Assembly (NCBI RefSeq): GCF_017875645.1
Contig: NZ_JAGGMR010000001.1
Span: 2,728,001 to 2,792,000, forward strand
Origin: Nocardia goodfellowii
GTDB taxonomy: Bacteria > Actinomycetota > Actinomycetes > Mycobacteriales > Mycobacteriaceae
Direction of reading: 5' to 3'
DNA length: 64,000 bases
A model generated the notes under the pieces. It ran no database searches. It saw only the letters and a list, made by a program, of their open reading frames with translations, and was not told where the DNA came from. The translations under genes were made by a program, and so were the position numbers. Shown one piece after another: positions 8,295 to 17,582 of the stretch. The number at the start of each line of letters is the position of its first letter. Position 1 is the stretch's first letter.

Positions 8295-8888
8295 TCAGTC
8301 CTCGAAGCCTTCCTCGAAGGTGTGGTGCAGAGCTTCGAGCACGTTCGGGGCCAGGTTCGGATAGGTGCGCAGGTCGAGAGCGGGGAAGCTGTCGTCTTCC
8401 TCGGGCTTGATCTGTAGCAGCGCCAGCTGCATTCCTTCTCTGAGCACACCGGCGAACAGGCGGGCGGCGCGGCGTTCCGGATGGGCGTGCGCGGCGGCGC
8501 GAGCGGCGGCGTCGGCGGCCTCGTGGTCGGCCAGCAGCGGGGTGAGCGCGTCGTCCAGCGTGCTTTCCGCGTCCGGCGGCAGCACCACGATCTCCTGCAC
8601 CAGTACGCAACCCCGTACGGCCGGTGGCCAGGTGGTGGTGGCGAGGAACTCGTCGAGTGCCATCGATCCGCCGGTGATGTCGTCCGGCAACGCTTCCTGG
8701 GCGATCGGCGTCAGCTCGTTGCCCTGATCCAACTGGTCCAGCAGCCCGGGCTCGGCGGCGACCAGGTCGGCGGTGGGTACCAGGGCGAACAGCTGCGGCG
8801 GACGTCCCCAGCCCTCGGCGTCGGCGAATTCCGCTACCTCGCGTACGGCGCGGGACAGGACGAGTTCGGCGTGCAGGTCTGCGGTCAC
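8295..8888 (-). CDS. PPA1309-family conserved actinobacterial protein
   Basis: This is a 197-residue protein of an actinobacteria-specific family of unknown function, usually found beside the PDZ protease and UPF0182 genes as here. It is acidic, with an N-terminal helical region (HAELVLSRAVREVAEFAD) and a small C-terminal domain ending in FEEGFED. No catalytic motif, signal peptide or membrane segment is seen. The start is GTG 8888. Its stop meets the stop of the PDZ gene with no gap (TGATCA). Confidence 0.85.
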   Translation of the reverse strand: MTADLHAELVLSRAVREVAEFADAEGWGRPPQLFALVPTADLVAAEPGLLDQLDQGNELTPIAQEALPDDITGGSMALDEFLATTTWPPAVRGCVLVQEIVVLPPDAESTLDDALTPLLADHEAADAAARAAAHAHPERRAARLFAGVLREGMQLALLQIKPEEDDSFPALDLRTYPNLAPNVLEALHHTFEEGFED

Positions 8889-9128
8889 CGAAACATCCTC
8901 GCATCACTTCGACGAGCCCGGACACAGACACCGCGATCGGTCAGCATCGCGACAGCGATCCCGGGCGAGGTGGTGGTCGGGCGACGGGCGGGGCCGCGAG
9001 GCACCTTTCGGTGTCCGTTTCCGTAGAGTGGGCGCGAGACGGTCGACACGTGTGGACCGCTGGAACATTCGGACTGCGGCGCCCACCGGTAACGGTGCGG
9101 GCGCCGCCGGATCTTGGAGCGTGGCATC

Positions 9129-12122
9129 GTGGGCATGCGGCCCCCAACCGGCTTATCGTTGTCCCGCCGCAGCCGAGTGCTGCTGGTGGCGGCCATTGTT
9201 CTGGCGGCGCTGCTGCTGCTGGGACCACGGCTGACCGATACCTACACCAATTGGCTGTGGTTCGGCGAGGTCGGCTACCGGAACGTCTATCTGACCGTAT
9301 TGCGGTCCCGCGTCATCCTTTTCGCGGCCGTCGGATTGTTCGTCGGTCTCGTGGTCTGGCTGGCGTTGCTGCTGGCTTACCGGACCCGGCCGGTCTTCGT
9401 GCCGGTAGCGGGACCCAATGACCCGATCGCGCGCTACCGCACCACCGTGATGAGCCGGCTGCGGCTGTTCGGCATCGGCGTCCCGGTGCTGCTGGGCCTG
9501 CTGTCGGGTTTGGTGGCGCAGTCGAATTGGGTGACGCTGCAGCTGTTCCTCAACGGCGGCGACTTCGGTCAGACCGATCCGCAGTTCCAGCTCGACGTGG
9601 GCTTCTACGCCTTCGACCTGCCGTTCTACCGCATGGTGCTGAACTGGCTGTTCGTCGCGATCGTGATCGCGTTCTTCGCCAGCCTGGTCACCCACTACAT
9701 CTTCGGCGGCCTGCGGCTGAGCGGCCGCGAGGGCGTACTGACCAGGCCCGCGCGCGTCCAGCTCGCGGTGATCGCCGGAATCTTCGTGCTGCTCAAGGCC
9801 GTTGCCTACTGGTTCGACCGCTACGAGTTGCTGTCCAGCAGTCGTAAGGCGCCGACCTTCGAGGGCGGTTCGTTCACCGATATCAACGCGGTGCTGCCCG
9901 GCAAGCTGATCCTGCTCGCGATCGCGGTGATCTGCGCGATCGCGTTCTTCGCGGGCATCGTGCTGCGTGATCTGCGGGTGCCGGCCATGGCGGCCGCGTT
10001 GCTGGTGCTCTCCTCCATTCTGGTCGGCGCGGTGTATCCGCTGATCGTGGAACAGTTCTCGGTGCGCCCGAATGCCGCGGACAAGGAAGCCGAGTACATC
10101 GAGCGCAATATCGCGGCGACCCGGAATGCCTACGGCATCACCCCCGACAAGATCGAATACAAGGACTACAAGGGCGAGAGCCGCAAGAGCCCGCTGGAGG
10201 TCCCGGTCGACCGGGTCACCATCGCCAACGCCCGGCTGCTGGATCCGAACATCCTCTCGCCCACGTTCACTCAGTTGCAGCAGCGCAAGAACTTCTACGG
10301 CTTCCCCGAATCGCTGGACATCGACCGCTACAGCATCAACGGCGAGGTCCAGGACTACATCGTCGCCGCGCGTGAGCTGGATCCGCGCGCGCTGTCCGGC
10401 GGACAGACCAACTGGATCAACCAGCACACCGTCTACACCCACGGCAACGGCTTCGTCGCGGCCCCGGCCAACCGGGTGAACAAGCCGCAGGCCGACGCCA
10501 ATCAGGCCTCCAGTGGTGCGAGCGACAGCGGCTATCCGATCTTCATGGTCAGCGACCTGGCTACCGCCCCGGACAAGCAGCACATCCGGGTGGACCAGCC
10601 GCGTATCTACTTCGGTGAGCTGATCTCGCAGTCCACCGCCGACTACGCCATCGTCGGCGGCTCGGAGGGTCAGGCCCCGCGCGAATACGATTCCGACACC
10701 GCTTCCTACACCTACACCGGTGCGGGCGGCGTGCCGATCGGCAACTGGTTCAACCGGCTGGCCTTCGCGGCCAAGTACGCCGAGCGCAACCTGTTGTTCT
10801 CCTCGGCCATCGGCGAGAACTCGAAGATCATCTTCAACCGCAGTCCCAAGGACCGGGTGCAGAAGGTCGCGCCGTGGTTGACCACCGACGGCAATGCCTA
10901 CCCGGCGGTGGTGGAGGGCCGCGTCAAGTGGATCGTCGACGCCTACACCACGCTGGACAAGTACCCCTACGCGCAGACCACCTCGCTGGAGGGTGCGGTC
11001 GAGGACAGCATCGACCAGAAGACCGGTCGCCTGCTGCCCCGCAAGGAAGTCAGCTATATCCGCAACTCGGTGAAGGCCACCGTCGACGCCTATGACGGCA
11101 CGGTCACCCTCTACGAAACCGACAGCACCGACCCGGTACTGAAGGCCTGGCGCGGTGTGTTCCCGGGAGCGGTCAAGCCGGAGAGCGAGATCTCGCCGGA
11201 ACTGCGCGCGCACTTCCGCTACCCCGAGGATCTGTTCAAGGTCCAGCGCGAGATGCTGACCAAGTACCACGTGGACAATCCGCGAGAGTTCTTCACCAAC
11301 AACGCCTTCTGGTCGGTGCCGACCGATCCGACGATCGAGAGCCAGGGTGGCAGCTTCAAGCAGCCGCCGTACTACGTGCTGCTCGGTGATCCGAAGTCGG
11401 ACAAGCCGGTGTTCAACCTGACCAGCGCGATGGTGGGCTTCAACCGGCAGTTCCTCTCGGCCTACATCTCGGTGCGCTCGGATCCGGACGGCTACGGCAA
11501 GTTCACGATTCTGCGTTTGCCGACCGACACGCAGACCCAGGGCCCACAGCAGACGCAGAACAGCATGACGACCGCGGACGAGGTCTCGCGGGAGAAGACA
11601 CTGCTGTCCAACTCGAACAAGATCAAGTACGGCAATCTGCTGACGCTGCCGATCGCGGACGGCGGCATCCTGTACGTGGAGCCGTTCTACAACGAGCGCA
11701 ATACCGGCCCGAACACCTCGACCTTCCCGCAGTTGCTGCGCGTGCTGGTCAGCTACCGGGACGACGCGGGCAGCGTTCGAGTCGGCTATGCCCCGACTCT
11801 GGCCGAAGCGCTGAACGAGGTGCTGCCCGGCGCCGGGGCGCTGGCCACCAACTCCGGTGGGGATCCGGCCAACCGGCCGAAGCCGGGCACGCTCCCGCCG
11901 GCGCCGGACACCAGCCAGCCACAGCCGGGAGCGAACACCCCGGTGCCCGGCACGGTGACGCCGCCGACCGGGTCCTCGGCGGCCAAGGATGCCGCGGCCG
12001 CGGAGCTGAATCGGCGGATCGAGGCGGTACGCACGGCTATGAAGACCGGTGACTTCGCCGAACTCGGCCGGGCGTTGAACGAACTGGAGGTCGCGGTGAA
12101 GGCCTACCAGGAAGCCAAGTAG
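9129..12122 (+). CDS. UPF0182 large membrane protein
   Basis: This 997-residue protein is equivalent to Rv3193c. About seven transmembrane segments occupy the first 330 residues, with the family signatures [11 protein letters not shown] and [15 protein letters not shown] large extracytoplasmic region follows, then a proline-rich linker near residues 915-950 and a helical C-terminal segment of about 40 residues. GTG 9129 is chosen because GGAG lies about 10 bases upstream and the resulting N terminus (VGMRPP) matches the homologue. UPF0182 proteins are conserved across actinobacteria and function is unknown. Confidence 0.92.
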   Translation: MGMRPPTGLSLSRRSRVLLVAAIVLAALLLLGPRLTDTYTNWLWFGEVGYRNVYLTVLRSRVILFAAVGLFVGLVVWLALLLAYRTRPVFVPVAGPNDPIARYRTTVMSRLRLFGIGVPVLLGLLSGLVAQSNWVTLQLFLNGGDFGQTDPQFQLDVGFYAFDLPFYRMVLNWLFVAIVIAFFASLVTHYIFGGLRLSGREGVLTRPARVQLAVIAGIFVLLKAVAYWFDRYELLSSSRKAPTFEGGSFTDINAVLPGKLILLAIAVICAIAFFAGIVLRDLRVPAMAAALLVLSSILVGAVYPLIVEQFSVRPNAADKEAEYIERNIAATRNAYGITPDKIEYKDYKGESRKSPLEVPVDRVTIANARLLDPNILSPTFTQLQQRKNFYGFPESLDIDRYSINGEVQDYIVAARELDPRALSGGQTNWINQHTVYTHGNGFVAAPANRVNKPQADANQASSGASDSGYPIFMVSDLATAPDKQHIRVDQPRIYFGELISQSTADYAIVGGSEGQAPREYDSDTASYTYTGAGGVPIGNWFNRLAFAAKYAERNLLFSSAIGENSKIIFNRSPKDRVQKVAPWLTTDGNAYPAVVEGRVKWIVDAYTTLDKYPYAQTTSLEGAVEDSIDQKTGRLLPRKEVSYIRNSVKATVDAYDGTVTLYETDSTDPVLKAWRGVFPGAVKPESEISPELRAHFRYPEDLFKVQREMLTKYHVDNPREFFTNNAFWSVPTDPTIESQGGSFKQPPYYVLLGDPKSDKPVFNLTSAMVGFNRQFLSAYISVRSDPDGYGKFTILRLPTDTQTQGPQQTQNSMTTADEVSREKTLLSNSNKIKYGNLLTLPIADGGILYVEPFYNERNTGPNTSTFPQLLRVLVSYRDDAGSVRVGYAPTLAEALNEVLPGAGALATNSGGDPANRPKPGTLPPAPDTSQPQPGANTPVPGTVTPPTGSSAAKDAAAAELNRRIEAVRTAMKTGDFAELGRALNELEVAVKAYQEAK

Positions 12123-12186
12123 GCCCACCCGGTCGCCCGACCGCTACCCGTCATCGAGACGCTGTGCGTCGCCGCTACCACAGAAG

Positions 12187-12227
12187 CGGCCTCGCTGATC
12201 CCCAGTGATCAGCGAGGCCGTTCCTGT
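12187..12227. terminator. Bidirectional terminator between UPF0182 and rpf genes
   Basis: CGGCCTCGCTGATC at 12187-12200 and GATCAGCGAGGCCG at 12207-12220 form a perfect 14 bp stem with a 6-base loop. TTCCTGT follows on the plus strand. It lies between two convergent genes and can serve both. Confidence 0.8.
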
Positions 12228-12269
12228 ATGCACTGGACGGGCCGGGTTCGGCGGCCCGCCCAGCGGGTC

Positions 12270-12941
<672 letters not shown>

Positions 12942-13149
12942 CTAGCCCATCCGCAGATTGCCTCCGGGCCGAGCACGACGGTAACGAACAAATCTCGGCA
13001 GATCACGTCTTGATAACGAGAGAATTGCATGAAGCAAATAACACATTTATCGTTGTCTGTGCAGGTGACTTGCGCATTATGGTCTGATCCCGAACGGTCG
13101 GTTATAGCTCCGTGATGTGCTCGGCGTCACAGGTAAATTGTGATGCAGG

Positions 13150-13166
13150 GCACGTTTGAAACGTGC
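13150..13166. promoter_or_regulatory. Perfect palindrome upstream of rpf
   Basis: GCACGTTT at 13150-13157 and AAACGTGC at 13159-13166 flank a single central G. Such an odd-length perfect palindrome in an intergenic region looks like a dimeric repressor operator or a small hairpin. No cognate regulator is identified. Confidence 0.35.
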
Positions 13167-13346
13167 TACCTAGATCGAATGTGCGGGTTTTCGGATTTCG
13201 GATTGTGCAAAACGGATAAATCGGACCGGTTCCCCCGGTGGGCCCAGAGTGGGGTGTCGCGCGTGGTTCCCGGTTCGGCCGCAATCCCGCCATCGGAGCC
13301 CTGTCCGGCTGGTTGACCTGCGCAAACCCGCCCTTCCGTCAGCGAT

Positions 13347-13376
13347 TTGCCATCTGGGTGTAGACGTGTGTAATGT
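13347..13376 (+). promoter_or_regulatory. Promoter of the initiator tRNA gene
   Basis: TTGCCA at 13347-13352 and TAATGT at 13371-13376 are separated by 18 bp and end 12 bp before the tRNA. This is a good sigma-A promoter match in the right place. Confidence 0.65.
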
Positions 13377-13388
13377 TGTGTTTACCGA

Positions 13389-13462
13389 CGCGGGGTGGAG
13401 CAGCTCGGTAGCTCGCTGGGCTCATAACCCAGAGGTCGCAGGTTCAAATCCTGTCCCCGCTA
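13389..13462 (+). tRNA. Initiator tRNA-fMet (CAT anticodon)
   Basis: A 74 nt cloverleaf can be drawn with a 7-base acceptor arm whose first pair, C1-T72, is mismatched. The anticodon loop CTCATAA sits on a stem with three consecutive G-C pairs (CTGGG/CCCAG), and the T-arm contains GGTTCAAATCC. The unpaired position 1 and the three G-C pairs are the hallmarks of the initiator as opposed to elongator tRNA-Met. The CCA end is not encoded. Confidence 0.95.
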
Positions 13463-13466
13463 CTAC

Positions 13467-13502
13467 AAGACCCAGGTCAGAATTTCTGACCTGGGTCTTC
13501 TT
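13467..13502 (+). terminator. Terminator of the initiator tRNA
   Basis: AAGACCCAGGTCAGAA at 13467-13482 and TTCTGACCTGGGTCTT at 13484-13499 are fully complementary, giving a very strong stem immediately after the tRNA with a short T-rich tail. It may also serve the convergent minus-strand gene that ends at 13519. Confidence 0.85.
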
Positions 13503-13518
13503 ATGTGTCCGGAGCAAC

Positions 13519-14109
13519 TCACGCGTAGCGGGGATCGGCTGCCACCGCACGTCGACGAGGTTCCAGGGCCGCCGCGACCAAATAGCTGCCGCCACCCGCC
13601 AGGGCCAGGACCCAGTACGGGCTGGCGCCGTCGAGGAAGAGCGCGGCCGAGGAAGTGAGGCCCAGCCAGGCGCCGAGCGCGTATTGCAGCACGTCGCGAT
13701 ACGCGGCTCCGCCCGCGAGATAGAGCAAGCCGACGATCAGGCCGGAGCCGGCCGGCCAGAGCAGCATCTTCAGATCGTCCTGGCTCAGCGCCGAACTGAG
13801 CGCGGTGATGATGAAGAACAGCGCACCGAAGCCGACCAGCCAGGAGGCGGCGAGCAGATTCCCGACTACCGCGTCCCGGCCGGTGGCCGAGCGCTGGGCC
13901 TTCATGCTCACCACGATGGTGATGACCAGCGCGGACAGCAGTCCGGTGATCAACAGGGCACTCGGCACGGCGGAGGGGAGTCGCAAAAGGGGATTTTCCC
14001 CGTGCGACAAGGCGTACGCGCCGTGGCCGAACAGCCAGGCCGCGCCGAAGCTCAGATAACTCGGCCGGTTGTCCAGAATTGCGCGCAGGTGTGAATTGTG
14101 CTGAGACAT
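13519..14109 (-). CDS. Six-helix membrane protein of unknown function
   Basis: This 196-residue integral membrane protein has about six hydrophobic segments (for example YLSFGAAWLFGHGAYALSHG, ALLITGLLSALVITIVVS and SWLVGFGALFFIITALSS). The start at ATG 14109 has AGGAG ten bases upstream; longer in-frame extensions lack this support. I do not recognise the family with certainty; AcrB-like, GPR1/FUN34/YaaH-type or acetate-transporter-like proteins are possibilities of similar size. It ends 30 bp before the next minus-strand gene begins downstream of it in map order, and shares the minus strand with the oxidoreductase upstream (29 bp gap), so both may be co-transcribed under the adjacent TetR-type operator. 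Confidence 0.75.
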   Translation of the reverse strand: MSQHNSHLRAILDNRPSYLSFGAAWLFGHGAYALSHGENPLLRLPSAVPSALLITGLLSALVITIVVSMKAQRSATGRDAVVGNLLAASWLVGFGALFFIITALSSALSQDDLKMLLWPAGSGLIVGLLYLAGGAAYRDVLQYALGAWLGLTSSAALFLDGASPYWVLALAGGGSYLVAAALEPRRRAVAADPRYA

Positions 14110-14138
14110 AACATTTCTCCTCGAGGGAATCGGATTGT

Positions 14139-15173
14139 TCAGGCCGGGAAATCGGTGACGATGACGACTTTGCCGACCACAGTGCTCGACTCGGCGAGTT
14201 CCATGGCTCGGGCGGCCTCGGTCAGCGGGATGCGGGCCGCGACTTGGGCGCGCAGCGTGCCCTGTGCGGCGAGGTCGAACACCGCGCCGAGATCCTCGGT
14301 GATGCGTTCGCGGAAGCGGGGGAGGTCGCGCTTGCCCGCCCACAGGTTGTAGAAATGCGCGTTTCGCTTGTTGGGCAAGGCTTTCCACAGCAATAGCTGC
14401 CCGAAGAGCTTCAGCACGGGCAGCCGGGAGTTGCCTGCGTCGTCCTTGGTCGCCGCGGTGCCATAGGAGACCAGGGTGCCGTGCGGTGCGAGCAGTCCGA
14501 AGGAATCGTGGATGCCGGGACCGCCGATGTGATCGAACACGGCATCCACGCCGGTCGGCGCGAGCGCTCGAACCTGTTGTGGCACGTCACCGCGATAGTC
14601 GATCCAGGTCGCGCCGAGTGCTTCGACGGCTGCGGCATTGCGGGCCGAAGCGGTGCCGAGGACTCGAATTCCATTGGCGTGGGCCAATTGCACGAGTGTC
14701 GAGCCGACGCCGCCGTTCGCACCGTGGACCAGAATGGTCTGGCCGGGCTTCGCTTTCGCGGTGCGATAGAGCATTTGCCACGCCGTAATGCCGTTCACCA
14801 CAAAGGTTTCCGCTTCGGCCGCGTCGAGAGCCGCGGGGACCCGGACCAGATCGCGGGCGTCGAGCAAGGCGTGGCTGGTCCAGCCGCCGACTTTGGTCAA
14901 AGCGGCGACGCGTCTGCCGACCAGCCTCGGATCGACCTCGGATCCGGCCGCGGTCACGGTCCCCACCAAGTCGTATCCGGGCACGAATGGGAAGGGCGGC
15001 TGGTCGTAGTACTTGCCGCGTCGCATCTGCTGCTCGGCGAACGAGACGCCGCTCGCCTCGACCCGGACGAGTGCCTCGTGCGGGCCGGGTGCGGGGAGTT
15101 CGCGCTCGGTGATCAGCAGGCCGTTCGGTTCGACGCGGCCGGGCAAGACGATCTCGGTGGCGGTGGTAGACAT
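14139..15173 (-). CDS. Zinc-free medium-chain oxidoreductase (quinone-reductase type)
   Basis: This 344-residue medium-chain dehydrogenase/reductase has the GroES-like N-terminal domain. Its Rossmann fold carries VHGANGGVGSTLVQLA around residues 150-165, the NADPH motif. The catalytic and structural zinc cysteines are absent, placing it with quinone oxidoreductases and enoyl reductases. It probably reduces a quinone or an alpha,beta-unsaturated carbonyl using NADPH in the cytoplasm. A palindromic site matching the one before the neighbouring TetR gene lies 17 bp upstream, so it is a likely target of that repressor. It is separated from the TetR gene by an intrinsic terminator and therefore has its own promoter. 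Confidence 0.9.
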   Translation of the reverse strand: MSTTATEIVLPGRVEPNGLLITERELPAPGPHEALVRVEASGVSFAEQQMRRGKYYDQPPFPFVPGYDLVGTVTAAGSEVDPRLVGRRVAALTKVGGWTSHALLDARDLVRVPAALDAAEAETFVVNGITAWQMLYRTAKAKPGQTILVHGANGGVGSTLVQLAHANGIRVLGTASARNAAAVEALGATWIDYRGDVPQQVRALAPTGVDAVFDHIGGPGIHDSFGLLAPHGTLVSYGTAATKDDAGNSRLPVLKLFGQLLLWKALPNKRNAHFYNLWAGKRDLPRFRERITEDLGAVFDLAAQGTLRAQVAARIPLTEAARAMELAESSTVVGKVVIVTDFPA

Positions 15174-15189
15174 GGCGTGCTCCTAGTGT

Positions 15190-15205
15190 GTGACTGGTCA
15201 ATCAC
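15190..15205. promoter_or_regulatory. TetR-type operator before the oxidoreductase gene
   Basis: The sequence GTGACTGGTCAATCAC is an imperfect palindrome that agrees at 13 of 16 positions with the core of the palindrome at 15825-15842. The shared pattern is GTGACTGnnCAnTCAC. Its place 17 bp before the oxidoreductase start suits repression by the adjacent TetR protein. Confidence 0.6.
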
Positions 15206-15217
15206 TCGATGGGTCGA

Positions 15218-15240
15218 ATAAAGGCCCCCGTGCGGGGGCC
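15218..15240 (-). terminator. Terminator of the TetR gene
   Basis: On the minus strand GGCCCCCG (15240-15233) and CGGGGGCC (15230-15223) form an eight-pair GC stem with a 2-base loop, followed by TTTATT. It lies 11 bp after the TetR stop codon. Confidence 0.8.
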
Positions 15241-15251
15241 GCTGGTTGCGG

Positions 15252-15821
15252 TCAGTGGGCCTTCGGGTGGCGGATGCCGTCCGTGAGGATGGTCGCCCAG
15301 GGGCTGTCGTCGCCGTCCAAGCCGAGGGTGGTGATGAGGTGGCAGAGTTGCCCGAAGGCGATGAAGCGCTGAACCTGCTCGTCTGCCGCGCCCGATCGTT
15401 GTTTGGCGAAGCCGGTGACTCGGCCCAGCCCGGCGCGCAGGGCCGCGCCGATCTCCGGGATGTCCGCGACGGACTGGGCGTGCACCTGCAGCATCAGCAG
15501 GCTCTTGTCGCTGATGAGTTCCGCGTAGGCGCCGCCCATTTCGTGCAGGATCTGCTCCGGGGCCGTTTCGCCGGCCCGAGCCGCCCCCGATGACAGGGCG
15601 CGCTCGATCAAGTCGAAGCAGCGTTCCAGCGCGGCGACGAAGAGGGCGACTTTGCCGGGGAACAATTTGAAGACATAAGCGGGCGAGATCTGAGCCGTCG
15701 CCGCCACCGTGCTGATGGGGGTGCCGTGATAGCCGGTGCGGGCGAACTCGGTGATCGCGGCGTCCACGACGGTATCGCGCCGGACGTCGGATCGGGAGAG
15801 GGTGGCTCCGCTCTTGCTCAT
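15252..15821 (-). CDS. TetR/AcrR-family transcriptional repressor
   Basis: This 189-residue regulator has a typical N-terminal helix-turn-helix (about 13-60, with GTPISTVAATAQISPAYVFK). The C-terminal ligand domain is variable. ATG 15821 is used; the palindrome AGTGACTGTACACTCACT lies 4 bp upstream, where binding would block its own expression. A related palindrome lies before the adjacent oxidoreductase gene, so the simplest model is a repressor that controls itself and that enzyme, released by an electrophile or other substrate. The ligand is unknown. Confidence 0.9.
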   Translation of the reverse strand: MSKSGATLSRSDVRRDTVVDAAITEFARTGYHGTPISTVAATAQISPAYVFKLFPGKVALFVAALERCFDLIERALSSGAARAGETAPEQILHEMGGAYAELISDKSLLMLQVHAQSVADIPEIGAALRAGLGRVTGFAKQRSGAADEQVQRFIAFGQLCHLITTLGLDGDDSPWATILTDGIRHPKAH

Positions 15822-15824
15822 GTG

Positions 15825-15842
15825 AGTGACTGTACACTCACT
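15825..15842. promoter_or_regulatory. TetR autoregulatory operator
   Basis: AGTGACTGTACACTCACT is an 18 bp near-perfect palindrome, with 16 of 18 positions symmetric around TGTACA. It lies 4-21 bp upstream of the TetR start codon. Confidence 0.7.
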
Positions 15843-15883
15843 CTTTGTCGGCGACAAGCCGTGGCTTGATGGCCGACGGGCGC

Positions 15884-16696
15884 TCAGGTGTTTTCGTCGA
15901 GGAAGACGGTGATCGCGGTGATTCGGCGACTACCGGTCGCGAAGTCGACGAACGCGACGCCGCGTGCCTCGTCCAGCCGCACCGACGCCGACACGGTGCG
16001 CCCGGCGGCGATCAGCTTGTCCCAGCGCATGTTCCGGGTGCGGTTGGTGAACTCCTCCACCGATACCGTGCTGCCCGCGGGCAGCTGGAGGATGGCGCTG
16101 TCGTCCAGCAAGGTGCGCACCCGGCCGATATCGGTCGCGGCCGCGGCCGTGAAGAGTTGTGCCACTGCGTCTTTCCCGGACCGGCCGACGCTGCGGATCG
16201 CCCGCATCAGGCCGACCATGCCGCCGACGCCTTGATTCAGGATCAGTTGCGGACCGAGCTTCGCCGACGCGGTCAGTCCGCGTACGCCGGTGCGCAGCAT
16301 CAGCTGGGTGACCATGGCCGCGAATTCCCAATGTGCCGCCAGCCGAACGATTTTCCAGAGACCGTCGATCTCGGCGAGGTCGTAACGCAGGTGCATCGGC
16401 ACCCGCACCGTCGCGCCCGTGGACATGGTGGTCTCGATGTAGAGATCGCGTACCACCGACTGCCCGTGGACGAGGTCGAGTTCGATGTCGAAGGCGATGC
16501 CGTTCGGGGCGATGAACGTGTCGTAGAAGCGCTCGATGGCGGCGCGGCCGAGGTGCGGGCGTGCTCCGACCGGGTCGTTGACTTCGGCATCCGCGGCGAA
16601 CAGCGCTACCCAGGCGGATTTGTCGTGTGCGGCAACGGCTCGCGGTGAGGCCTGCACCGCCGCGAGCAGCGCTTCTGCGGTCGGGTTCAGTGCCAT
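15884..16696 (-). CDS. SnoaL/NTF2-like (ketosteroid-isomerase-type) protein
   Basis: This 270-residue protein appears to be built from two NTF2-like halves. The first (to about 130) contains the SnoaL-type string WVALFAADAEVNDPVGARPHLGR near the start and LWKIVRLAAHWE. The second (about 170-265) contains VRTLLDDSAILQLPAG. Proteins of this fold include ketosteroid isomerases and polyketide cyclases. It is divergent from a steroid reductase gene and the two share a perfect KstR-type box, so a role in sterol metabolism is likely. ATG 16696 follows the ribosome-site-like GAGGAACCTCCC. Catalytic residues cannot be assigned by eye. Confidence 0.85.
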   Translation of the reverse strand: MALNPTAEALLAAVQASPRAVAAHDKSAWVALFAADAEVNDPVGARPHLGRAAIERFYDTFIAPNGIAFDIELDLVHGQSVVRDLYIETTMSTGATVRVPMHLRYDLAEIDGLWKIVRLAAHWEFAAMVTQLMLRTGVRGLTASAKLGPQLILNQGVGGMVGLMRAIRSVGRSGKDAVAQLFTAAAATDIGRVRTLLDDSAILQLPAGSTVSVEEFTNRTRNMRWDKLIAAGRTVSASVRLDEARGVAFVDFATGSRRITAITVFLDENT

Positions 16697-16739
16697 GGGA
16701 GGTTCCTCCGCGGTTGTGGGCCAAGGCTGCGTCCCATGG

Positions 16740-16753
16740 TAGAACATGTTCTA
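16740..16753. promoter_or_regulatory. KstR-type operator between steroid genes
   Basis: TAGAACATGTTCTA is a perfect 14 bp palindrome. It fits the published KstR consensus TnnAACnnGTTnnA at every fixed position. It lies 43 bp before the minus-strand SnoaL-like gene and 37 bp before the plus-strand steroid reductase gene. KstR is the TetR repressor of cholesterol catabolism, released by a 3-oxo-cholestenoyl-CoA ligand. Confidence 0.75.
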
Positions 16754-16790
16754 ATTCAGCGGCGAGCTGTCTCACTCTGCAAGGATTTCG

Positions 16791-17582
16791 ATGGACTGGT
16801 ACACCGGGAACACCACCTATGACACCGTGCTCACGGTCGCCTTCGCCTTCGCGGCCTTCGTGCTGATAGGCGGCATGTTCGCGCAGAGCCCGTACGGCCG
16901 GTTCGCCTCCACCAAGGTGGGTTTCAACCTGAATCCGAAGCTCGGCTGGTGGCTGATGGAGATTCCCGCGACCGTGGTGTTCGCGGTGTTCTATCTGAGC
17001 GGGCCGAATCGGTTCGAGCCGGTGCCGCTGGTGCTGGCCGGGATCTGGTTGCTGCACTACGGGAATCGTGGCTGGTTCTTCCCGCTGTCGATCCGGCAGG
17101 TGCCCGGAAAGCGCAGCAGCTTCAATGTTTCGGTGCTGGCGGCGGGCATGTTCGTCACGGCGCTGCACGGCTACCTCAACGGGTCGTTCTTCAGCCACGA
17201 CTACCTGAACCAGTACGGAACGCAGTGGTTGACCGATCCCCGATTCCTCGCCGGTCTGCTGGTCTACCTGAGCGGTTTCGCGCTGCTGGTGCGCTCGGAG
17301 TGGATTGTGCGCAACCTGCGGGACAAGAAGAACCCCGGGACGACCGAATACAAAATCCCCTTCGGCGGCGGCTTCCGCTTCGTCACCAGTCCGGCCTATC
17401 TCGGCGAGCTCCTGGCCTGGGCCGGCTTCGCCTTGCTCACCTGGAGCTGGGCGGGGGTGGTGATCTTCCTGATCACGGCCGGAAATCTGGTGCCGCGCGC
17501 GTTCGCCACGCACAAGTGGTACCGGGAGCGGTTCGCCGACTACCCGGCAGAGCGGAAAGCGTTGATCCCCTACATCATCTGA
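16791..17582 (+). CDS. Steroid 5-alpha-reductase family membrane protein
   Basis: This 263-residue protein has six to seven transmembrane segments. Its C-terminal signature, with NPGTTEYKIPFGGGFRFVTSPAYLGE near residue 185, HKWYRERFADYP and a final RKALIPYII, is characteristic of 3-oxo-5-alpha-steroid 4-dehydrogenases, which reduce the C4-C5 double bond of 3-ketosteroids with NADPH. ATG 16791 has AAGGA six bases upstream. The KstR-type box in its promoter supports regulation with sterol catabolism. Its last 13 bases overlap the end of the convergent DUF2231 gene. Confidence 0.92.
   Translation: MDWYTGNTTYDTVLTVAFAFAAFVLIGGMFAQSPYGRFASTKVGFNLNPKLGWWLMEIPATVVFAVFYLSGPNRFEPVPLVLAGIWLLHYGNRGWFFPLSIRQVPGKRSSFNVSVLAAGMFVTALHGYLNGSFFSHDYLNQYGTQWLTDPRFLAGLLVYLSGFALLVRSEWIVRNLRDKKNPGTTEYKIPFGGGFRFVTSPAYLGELLAWAGFALLTWSWAGVVIFLITAGNLVPRAFATHKWYRERFADYPAERKALIPYII

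Noticed and set aside
9153..12128. A 991-codon open frame antisense to the UPF0182 gene
   Set aside because: Long antisense frames are expected in high-GC DNA; the composition is His/Arg/Gln-rich with no domain, while the plus strand encodes a clear family member.
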